Assembly (NCBI GenBank): GCA_030278955.1
Contig: JAOANR010000002.1
Span: 23,484,057-23,548,056, forward strand
Direction: 5' to 3'
Source: Hygrophila difformis
Taxonomy: Eukaryota; Streptophyta; Magnoliopsida; Lamiales; Acanthaceae
DNA length: 64,000 nt
Shown piece after piece: positions 56,137-64,000 of this stretch. Under the pieces are notes generated by a model. It was not told the DNA's origin, made no database searches, and saw only the letters and a program-made list of their open reading frames with translations. Position 1 is the first letter of the stretch. Each line of letters begins with the position of its first letter. A program made the translations under genes and the position numbers.

Positions 56137-56605
56137 CCAACTATTCAAATAAGTCTTCCGGACACATTAATGCAGTTCATTTGACTGATTCATGATGCAT
56201 TTTTACTTGGCAAAATCCTGACTTCCAATCATAAATTATCCCCAAAACCTAAGTTCAAACCATTGAATTTCAAACAAAACGAAAGAAATAAACTAACCAA
56301 AAGTTGTACTCCCATATCTGATGGCATTACCAAGCAAGACTTCAAGAGTTGGAAGCTTCTCTAATGCCCTATCCTCTCCCTTTACAAGCGACGGTTGTGT
56401 GATGTTGAAAAGTGGAAATTGAAGTATTCCCTCAATTTCAACCGACTTAAAGGAGTAGAATTGATCCGGGCCGGGTCAATGACGAGGTAGTGAGTAAATG
56501 GGCTTGCCTTCAAAGTTTTGGCCTTTGTAAGTGTTGGGCTTTACATCTTTTCCCCCTTTAATAATTATCTTGGGCCTCTGTTCTCCACTATTTTCTCCAA
56601 ACCAT
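56137..56605. other. Unclassified sequence right of element G
   Basis: About 470 bp with no ORF or repeat that I recognise. It may be remains of an older LTR or unique DNA. Confidence 0.3.
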
Positions 56606-57148
56606 AGTTTTTAAGATCTTTATCCTAATCTTAAGATCTTTCGATTTTACGATCACACATCTCTAAAACGATCCCGATCCTTGTAGGATCTTAAAATTAG
56701 TAAGATCTAGATAAGATTTCGATGTTAATCTTAGAATGTTACAATCTTATGGTCATACTCCCTCAAACGCTTCTACGATCTTACGATCATACCCTCTTAG
56801 ACGCATAAATTTTTTATAGTATTTTATGATTTGGGATTAACGTAACTTATTTTCTTTAATTTTAAACATAATAACTTGTATTCCTTATGTATGATGTGTA
56901 AAAAAAACATAATATGTATGTATGTGAAAATATTTTATGTTTAATTGTGATGTTTTTATACTGTATTGTACTAAACTTGCAAGATTCATAAACACACGAA
57001 ATAATACTTTAACTTGTTAGTATACATAACTAAGTTAATCCATTATTGCAATTTCATAAGATCTTAGGATGTGGATTCGATCATATGATCCCGATCTTGC
57101 AAAGAGAAAACGATCTCATATAGGATCCCGATCTTAACAACCTTGTTC
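56606..57148. repeat. Probable GATC-rich MITE-like element
   Basis: Starts AGTTTTTAAGATCTTTATCC and ends with the reverse complement of GGTTGTTAAGATCGGGATCC, i.e. imperfect terminal inverted repeats sharing GTTnTTAAGATC. About 540 bp, AT-rich, with many GATCTTACGATC and GATCCCGATC words. No coding sequence. No clear TSD, so the class is uncertain. Confidence 0.42.
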
Positions 57149-57705
57149 CAAACACTTGAGCTAAGACTCCCAACTTAATTATCCCAACTGAAGCAATTGT
57201 GTTTAATTAGTAGTAATTAATTTAATTAAGTATAAATTAATTAATGGGGAAGTAATTATCAATTACAAAAGGTAGAATTGCAAAAAAAAAAAAAAAAAAG
57301 CTTAAACTACTAATTAGGTTTTTCTCCGAATATTAATAATCTTCCCGACTTTGATATGATTTTTAATATTGGTTAGTACATGGTCATTTGGCCTAAAAAC
57401 CAAATACACATCCTTGTAGTCACCTATCTTAGTGATAGGTATTTGTAGTTGCTGGAAAATAATATAAGCACTTTCTAGTGGTATATCTTAATTTGTTAGG
57501 TATTTGAGTTATGTTCGGTAGAAGATCGAGGCATGCAGCATGTTTACACCTTAAGAAAGAACGAGCATAAAAATAAGAAAAGGCAAAAGCTACAATAGCT
57601 CTAAGAAACTGTTTTTCACAGCCTATTGGGCCTCTAATTCTCGAATCCTTCCTGCTTTGTACTTTTGTAGATATTCCTTCATTTTTGGCGGCCGAGCATG
57701 AATAA
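57149..57705. other. Non-coding stretch with A-tract
   Basis: Contains an A18 run (57,281-57,298). The minus-strand 97-codon frame (57,429-57,722) runs into the Stowaway terminus and has no recognisable motif; I do not consider it a gene. Confidence 0.4.
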
Positions 57706-57707
57706 TA

Positions 57708-57966
57708 CTCCCTCTGTCCCAACTAAGATGTCCTGTTTAACTTCTGCACATAATTCAATGTATATTTTTAATCGTTAATATCTCAAAATATATATAAGTA
57801 AATTTTTTATAAAATATATATTCTAAAACTATACGATTAGACGAATCTAACAAGACCAAACTCGACTATTTTTTTCAAATATATACTTAAAATAATATTG
57901 AGTCAAAGTTAAACAATGAACAGTGTCAAAAAGTCAAACAGGACGTCTTGCCTGGGACGGAGGGAG
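57708..57966. mobile_element. Stowaway MITE
   Basis: 259 bp flanked by TA (57,706-57,707 and 57,967-57,968). The terminal repeats CTCCCTCTGTCCC and (reverse complement) CTCCCTCCGTCCC are the Stowaway signature, extending imperfectly inward (AAGATGTCCTGTTT against AAGACGTCCTGTTT). Tc1/mariner-type, non-autonomous. Confidence 0.93.
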
Positions 57967-58368
57967 TATTTATTTATGTGATCTATACATTGTGTTTGTA
58001 ACACCCTCATTTTTCCTAAAGGATCAACGGAAGCAAGTGCGGATAAATGGGCGAGTGCTACCGCCACTGATGCACTCTGTGAAACCACATTTAAATGAGC
58101 TTAAATTACATTAAAATATGTCTAAATTGCATGCATGTAACCTTATTTTGAGGGTTTTTAGTTTATATGTCATGTGATTTGTAAATATTAATAATCATGG
58201 TTAAATTAAGCTTATTTGGGTTCAATTTACCATGTTTTATGCTTTTTAATAAGACTTTGGCAAATCTAATACATTGCAATGATGTTTCAGGCATTAAAAT
58301 TAAGAAAAGAAGATGTTCGAGGATTAACACTGACAAAATCGAATTTTAGGACACTGACATATGCCCAA

Positions 58369-58620
58369 GATGCGCCACATCACCTTGGCGGCGCCCAAAT
58401 AAACCTTGGAGCGCCACCCAGGCGCCGTTTCAACACTTAGAAAAATTTCAGAGATGGAAAAGCTTCAGGATGCGCCGCACGTGCATGGCGGCGCCGGAAA
58501 CGGCCTTTGAGCGCCACTTTTGGCGCCGATATCTGAAAGTGTGAAAAATCGTCAGGATGCGCCGAGTCTTCTTGGTGGCGCCGAAAATGGGTTCCGAGCG
58601 CCACCTGGCGCGCCACAGTC
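58369..58620. repeat. GC-rich degenerate tandem repeat in solo LTR I
   Basis: Three units of about 87-99 bp starting near 58,369, 58,469 and 58,556. Each runs GATGCGCC, then TTGGYGGCGCC, then GAGCGCCAC and GGCGCC. The GGCGCC/GGCGCT words can pair within units. It stands out in an AT-rich surround and parallels the CpG-rich blocks of the other LTRs. Confidence 0.75.
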
Positions 58621-59129
58621 GCGGTTGAGCAGTTTTCTAACCTCCCGAACTCGGTTTTTAACACTGTTCTTCGCCTTTCTTCATCAGTCCAGACTGCAAG
58701 AAAACATTCCGTAAGCACTCTAACAATGGGAGAAGAAGGTCGGAAACACAAAATCAAGCCGGAAGAATTGGACAGAATGCCATTCTGATCGAGTTCTTCT
58801 TATTCTAGGTGTTGCCTTTCTTTTTCTTGCTTTGTAATGTTATGAATTTGCCTCTAAATGTAATTTTCTATCATGTTTCGAATTTGTAGACGGATTTCTA
58901 TGTTGTTCGTGTTAAGAGTGATCTAGAACGGGAGTTCGGAATCACTTTGAAGTACGAACATATGTTTTTATGAAAGTAATGAATTAATCGATGTTTATGT
59001 GTTTAAATCTGGATTAATCTGTACTGGTATTAGAATCTGAATTAGGATTGTTATTTGGATGCATTCAAATGATCGATATTCTTATGTTTGGATTAATCTG
59101 ATGTTCAAATTCACCAATCTGCAAGCCTA

Positions 59130-59325
59130 AATATGGTCGATCATTCAGCCCACATCGTTAACAACCTTACCTTTAGGTGGTTGTTAAAGGGGAGGTTGGG
59201 TGTTCAAATCCCACTCCCAACAACCCACCATGGGGTGCTTGGCTGGAGGCCTGAAAGGCACACATGGGGAGGGATTGGGGTGCACGGTCTGCAGGCCCAG
59301 CCCGGGGTAGCGTTGTTACATAAAA
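59130..59325 (+). repeat. Possible SINE-like insertion in solo LTR I
   Basis: AGGTGGTTGTTAAAGGGG is followed about 12 bp later by GTGTTCAAATCCCAC, resembling the A and B boxes of a tRNA-type Pol III promoter. It is GC-richer than its surroundings. No A-tail or TSD could be defined. Confidence 0.3.
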
Positions 59326-61562
59326 GTGCATAATTTCTTATTTTAATAATCTGGAAATAATCCTAATTGGTCTGCATTTTACTATTAGCAATATAATCCA
59401 ATTTACCATGCTTCTATTTATATTTTACCATGTTTATTGAATTATTTACACTATTCTGCATAACTAAATGTTAGAATCTAATTCTGTGATTTCTGCTTTG
59501 CTAAATCGGAAGATAAAAAGTGGAATCTATATTTTAGTACTGGTATTGGGAATAAATTACATTAAAAATAGATTCTGCCATGTGCACACTGATTTCGGAA
59601 ATGAAATGTGTCTTTTGATCGCTATAGGAAAATTTGTATGCTTGGGAAAGACTCAAATTTAGGCCTAGAATGATGATTGCAGAATGTTAGATAATTTAAT
59701 TAGGTTCCATGAAGTCTGTTTAAGCATAATATGATGTTTTAGAAAATTACTATATTTTTAATCTTTGTAAAATAATTAAATTTGAAGAAATTGATCTTTT
59801 TAGACATTGGAATATGTTAAATCAATATGAAATTTCTATTTTATATAAAGATGGAAATATTTAAAATATTACAAACATCTCCCATTTATATTTTAATTAA
59901 TTAAATTTTAACTTGCTTTAATTTAAGTTTAGTGTCTTTATTTTTTAATTTAATCAAATTTAGGATTAAACAAACTCTTTTAAAATATATAAAATATATT
60001 TAATAAACTTAAAAAAAATTAAAATATTATCCGAAATGAAATAATATTATGAAATTCCCTGTGGATCGACCCGGTATTCACCGATTTTTATTACTTGATG
60101 ACAACCATCCGCTTGTGGTAAAATATGAGTAGTGAAAATCATTCATCAGCCACGTATTCCGGGCTGTCCGAAATATGCTAAGGCTAATATAAATATTTAC
60201 AAAAAAATCAGTGTTTAATGTATATACTAACCACTTTCCGGGCAAGTTAACATATTCTCTGTACTGAAGCTTATAATACTATAAAAGTATAAAATAAGCT
60301 TAATAAAAATATTTGGTTTGTACAACCAAAATGGAGGAACACATTCCTCAAATGAGTTCAAGGATAATAATGGAATAAATCCATGTAAGTTTTATTTTAA
60401 AAAGGGATTGTCTATCTCGTATTTCAAAAATAATAAACGGGAATGCATTGTTTAAAACAGTAGGGCGCAATATTTGCATAAATGGAATAAAACCCAAATA
60501 TCTGTCCATGCTTGATAAAATAACTATTTATGCCAAGTAATATATTTTTACCCCAAAGGGGATTTTTAAAGTATACATTTTTCGTGAAATAATACCCAAA
60601 CCGTACCCTTGCAAATGATGCTCTACCGAACATTGCAGATCTCAAAACCTAAAAAGAAAATGGTGAAAAGTGTAGAGTCAGCGAAAACAATCGAGAGTAA
60701 GTAGACCTTTACTCCCAGAGGAGGTTGGGTGGCAAAAATAATTTAAAATGACAGTTATGGAATAAGGCATGCTGAAACGAAAATAATTTATACATAAAGT
60801 CAACAATAATCTAAACCCAGGAACAGATAATACAACAATATGCGTTATCGAGATTTAAACATCTCAGCCACCGTGATGTGCAGGTTCCCCGCTGTAGGGT
60901 CCAATTCTCACATACAATCAAGGATGTTGGGGAGGTAAGAAATTTTTTCAAAAACCCACTATGAGATAAAGTAATGGCACCGTGTTGATGAATCCCATTT
61001 GTCCCCTTGTGGCAATTATGTGCACAACCAACGCGGGAGTTGGGCAGCGACGACCCACACACAGTCTCACCCCGTAACAATGAGCTCAAAAATCCATGGA
61101 ATTTTATGAATAATTGCAGAAATTATAAAGTACAGTAAAATAGCATACCAATATTCCAAAAAGCAGTAGGGAGTTATAAGCATAAATTTAAAAGTAATAA
61201 AGCGGTTTTTAATTTATGCTTAAGCTAAAATAAATTTAGGCTTACTCCAAAGAGTAAAAATCTACTTACTGTCACCGTAGACGGAATGGATACGACACAC
61301 GCGTAGGCTACGAGCAGATAATCTTTTGCAGCTACTTTACTATCAAAATTCTAATATTAATTTGATATTCTAAAATGATACTTTAGAGGAAATAATATCT
61401 AAAACTTCCAACTATAATATATTTTACACTACATACCTTGGCTCACTATGGCAGACAATTATTCCAAACACTGGTTCATCCGGAGCTCTCTTACAAACTA
61501 CCTACCTATTCTTTCTTTTATGGAATTCTAAAAATTTGAAATAACACTTAATGGCTGGAAGA

Positions 61563-61660
61563 AGAACGGAAGAAGAGAATGAAAGAAGAAGAAGAAAAAT
61601 TAAGGAGAAAAGAAAGGAGAGTGGGGCGTGGGTTTTGCAAACGGGAGTGGAGACTTATAT
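61563..61660 (-). promoter_or_regulatory. TATA promoter and CT-rich leader on the minus strand (LTR J)
   Basis: Minus strand TATATAAGTCTCCACTCCC, then CTCTCCTTTCTTTTCTCC and TTCTTCTTC tracts. This is the arrangement of a plant Pol II core promoter and 5' UTR. No ORF starts directly downstream, so it most likely belongs to the LTR. Confidence 0.5.
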
Positions 61661-62117
61661 AAAAAATTTTACACCATTGTTTTATCCAGCCTAAACACTT
61701 CTTCCCTTGCCTACCCGTTAGGCCATCTCCAACAATAAACTCTATTTCTCAGTCAACTCTACTCTATTTTCCAGTCCAGTTTACAGTTTTTTACTCTTCA
61801 TCTCCAACAATCAACTCTAAATTTCACTCTATTTGAGAATATTCCATTTTGATTCTTTTTACTATTCATTTAATTTTTATCTATCAAATTAATATATTGT
61901 TTATATTTAAATATATATATTATATTTAAATTTTATAATTATTTTTTTAAAGACATATTTTTATTTTTTGTTTAATTTTATATTATTTTTATGTTATTTA
62001 ATAAATTTTTATTTTTTTTATAATCTAATCAATATTCAACAATTTACTATACAAACTCAAAAAAAAAAAAAACGCAAACCATAAATTTATTTAATATAAA
62101 ATTGACAATACAATACT

Positions 62118-63436
62118 CTAAGAATTTGAAAATTCTTCCCATAAATGATCAATCAAAGCATTACGAAGGGCAAAATGAGCATCTTTATCATCGATTTTTC
62201 TAAATCGGGTAAGAAATGCTTGGAACTGATCAGTTTCTTCATCTACCACTTCAACATCGGGGATCGGAACTTCTCTTGCATCATCAATAGACACTTCAAG
62301 ATCCCTTTCATATTCAATTATCATATTAGCATAATAATGCATGCTGCCATTATATCATGCAAAACATCTTTGTTCCAAAAACGGGCTGGATTGGCTACAA
62401 TTGCAAATCGACTTTGAAGAACTCTGAATGCTCGCTCGACATCTTTTCTACATGCCTCCTGTTTCATTGCAAATAATTTCTTTTTTTGTGTTCGGGGATC
62501 CTGAATTGTTTGCACAAGTGTTGCCCATTTTGGATATATCCCATCCGCAAGGTAGTAACCCATATCATATTCTTTTCCTTGGATGACATAATGTGCCGGT
62601 GGAGCAATTCCTCTAGCAAGATCAGTAAAAAGATGAGATCTTTCTAACACATTAATATCATTATTAGATCCTGGCATACCAAAGTATGCATGCCATATCC
62701 AGAGATCATAATCAGCAATAATTTCAAGAATTATTGTTGGTTTTCCACTACGACATGCATATTGCCCTCACCAACCAGTTGGACAATTTTTCCACCTCCA
62801 ATGCATGCAATCTAGACTACCTAACATTCATGGGAATCCACGCGTATTGCCAATATACAGTAGTCTTTCAATATCATTTGAATTAGGGGATCTTAAATAT
62901 TGAGTTGAAAATATTTCAACAATTGCACGACAAAACCTCTTAACACATTCAATGGTAGTGGACTCACCAATATTAATGTATTCATCAACTGCATCCGCGG
63001 GCAATGCATATGCCAATACACGAAAGGCAGCTGTAACTTTCTGAAGTGTGGACAAACCCATCCTCCCGGCTGCATTGCACCGCTGCTCAAAGCATTCATC
63101 ATGGTTTTTCACAGAATTGGTGATACGAAGAAATAAACTTCGAGACATTCGGAAATGTCTACGAAACATTTCTTCATTGTATGTTGGATTTTCAGAAAAG
63201 TAGTCATTGAAAAGTCGTTCGGAAGCTGCATCTCGATCACGATGGATTACTCTACAACCCGGAACCGAGCCTCCATGTACATTTGCGGTAGCTTGGTTGC
63301 TTAACCACCCTGCAACAACAAGATTAGTGTTACATTGTTGTTGAATGAGTAATTGTTGGTGATGACGTATTGAATTATCAATATCATCATCGAATAATAT
63401 TGAAGTGAAGTGATGAGGAATGCCATTGGGATTCAT
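62118..63436 (-). pseudogene. Harbinger (DDE_Tnp_4) transposase, two stops and one frameshift
   Basis: Starts MNPNGIPHHFTSILFDDDID. The conserved N-terminal part includes RLFNDYFSENPTYNEEMFRR, FRMSRSLFLRI and QKVTAAFRVLAYALPADAVDEY. The catalytic part is in the same frame: GSLDCMHWRWKNCP (first D), FGMPGSNNDINVLERS (second D) and CRKDVERAFRVLQSRF (E). TGA codons interrupt before MLGSLD (62,828) and in GW-stop-GQYACRSGKP (about 62,768). A one-base loss near 62,330 shifts the last part (NMIIEYERDLEV..., to 62,118). About 440 codons in total, normal for HARBI1-like transposases. The DDE residues survive, so the decay is recent. It would catalyse cut-and-paste transposition if intact. Confidence 0.88.
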
Positions 63437-63660
63437 CTTTCTTAAGAAATATTTTAGGTAAATGGTTTGCTACATGTGAATGAAACTAGCTTCTATTTTA
63501 TAATGATAAAAATGCATTGGATTCCAAAATGATAATTGAGTGTGAGTGGGAAACATGCATGTGAGCACAACGAAAGTGGACATCTCTCCATATTTTGTTG
63601 GCTTGTGCGTGAGTGGGAATATTGTCATAGAGAGCATAATGTAAGTGAGAATCCGGATAT
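63437..63660. other. 5' flank of the Harbinger transposase
   Basis: Upstream region of the minus-strand transposase. It contains TGTGAGTGGGAAACATGC-type words that begin the tandem repeat to the right. No ORF with recognisable motifs. Confidence 0.4.
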
Positions 63661-63661
63661 G

Positions 63662-64000
63662 AGTAGTCTTTGCCTTGGAATGTGAGCATGACATAACAAT
63701 TGAGTGGGAATCATGCCATGTGAGGTTGAGTGGGCATCTTATCATAATTTGTTGGTTTGTGTGTGAGTGAGAATCATACATGTGAGGTTGAGTGGGCATC
63801 TTATCATAATTTGTTGGTTTGTGTGTGAGTGAGAATCATACATGTGAGGTTGAGTGGGCATCTTATCATAATTTGTTGGTTTGTGTGTGAGTGTGAATCA
63901 TACATGTGAGCATAATGAATAAGAAAATTCGGATATGAGTAGTCTTGGTCTTGGAATGTGAGCATGACATAACAATTGAGTGGGAATCATGCCATGTGAG
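63662..64000. repeat. 62-bp tandem repeat within a longer repeat, inside the Harbinger element
   Basis: Three 62-bp units start at 63,720, 63,782 and 63,844 (GTGAGGTTGAGTGGGCATC...). They are bracketed by a longer repeat: the stretch from GAGTAGTCTT to GCCATGTGAG occurs at 63,662-63,723 and again at 63,936-64,000. The array runs off the window edge. Confidence 0.9.

Larger units (their letters stand above)
58068..60148. repeat. Solo LTR I (TSD GCCAC)
   Basis: 2,081 bp from TGATG (58,068) to CATCA (60,148), a 5-bp terminal inversion, flanked by perfect GCCAC (58,063-58,067 and 60,149-60,153). Near its end CCCTGTGGATCGACCCGG is typical of gypsy Athila/Tat-type LTR ends. Contains a GC-rich three-unit repeat (58,369-58,620) and a SINE-like stretch (59,130-59,325). 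No internal region or coding sequence. Confidence 0.85.
57997..61717 (-). repeat. LTR fragment J (minus strand), split by solo LTR I
   Basis: Left end TGTAACACCCTCATTTTTCC (57,997) followed by GTGCTACCGCCAC resembles the ends of LTRs A-E. After solo LTR I it continues from 60,154. On the minus strand a TATATAAG box (about 61,660-61,653), a CT-rich leader (61,560-61,640) and a donor-like CAGTAAGTAG (about 61,263-61,272) follow in the order expected for an LTR promoter. The right end is probably past the Harbinger insertion. Confidence 0.5.
61721..64000 (-). mobile_element. PIF/Harbinger DNA transposon (right end outside window)
   Basis: The left terminus GGCCATCTCCAACAATAAAC is preceded by TTA, the usual 3-bp target site. 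A related subterminal copy CATCTCCAACAATCAACTCT lies at 61,799. The minus strand carries a damaged Harbinger transposase (62,118-63,436). The second ORF (Myb-like) typical of the group and the other terminus are not in the window, so the right boundary is the window edge. Confidence 0.78.

Noticed and set aside
57429..57722. 97-aa minus-strand frame
   Set aside because: Overlaps the Stowaway terminus and has no motif or codon signal.
58437..58757. 106-aa minus-strand frame
   Set aside because: Made by the GC-rich repeat of solo LTR I.

Overview
This is plant nuclear DNA, most likely heterochromatic DNA from a eudicot. The evidence is nested Ty3/gypsy LTR retrotransposons, a PIF/Harbinger transposon, a Stowaway MITE, a Helitron helicase fragment and GT-AG introns. 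I saw no rRNA, tRNA or single-copy housekeeping gene, and I cannot name the species. Nearly every base can be assigned to a mobile element, and several insertion boundaries are fixed by target-site duplications (TSDs).

Layout. 1-945: the 3' end of a minus-strand LTR element (F), meeting tail-to-tail the 3' end of a plus-strand element (C). The C LTR (1,354-26,886) is split by two insertions: minus-strand element A (4,037-23,046), whose right LTR is itself split by minus-strand element B (12,749-21,995, TSD GAATC), and solo LTR D (23,138-26,646, TSD ATGTT). Then come a partial minus-strand LTR (E, to 28,401), a Helitron helicase relic (28,402-29,204), and an old chromodomain-type (Tekay/Del-like) element G: truncated 5' LTR 29,205-31,248, PBS, small coiled-coil ORF, broken gag-pol, 3' LTR 53,541-56,136. 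An Athila-like element H (36,931-52,822, LTRs about 4 kb) sits inside the last codons of G's pol. The right end (56,137-64,000) holds a probable GATC-rich MITE, a Stowaway MITE, an LTR fragment J split by solo LTR I (58,068-60,148, TSD GCCAC), and a PIF/Harbinger transposon whose right end lies beyond the window.

The most unusual system is the A/B family. These elements have Tekay-like LTRs, an iMet-type PBS and only the last part of pol (chromodomain). The rest of gag-pol is replaced by an antisense gene for a plant transposon-associated protein (PF20167-like). That gene has a 5'-UTR intron of 622 nt in both copies, with the ATG right after the acceptor. On the sense strand a small coiled-coil ORF (ORF0) starts exactly at an AG acceptor, and the LTRs carry a GGTAAGT-like donor, which suggests a spliced leader.

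Two structural themes recur across families. (1) A short perfect or near-perfect hairpin, usually with a GGGA/AGGA loop, lies just upstream of the polypurine tract; in the Tekay-like copies the pol stop codon is inside it. (2) Tandem arrays of small hairpins, unrelated in sequence but alike in design, occur in three LTR families, with paired base changes in the stems. Element H also carries an apparently intact two-exon F-box-type gene in the position where Athila elements carry an env-like ORF, and its LTRs and internal region are packed with the palindrome AATTCGAATT.
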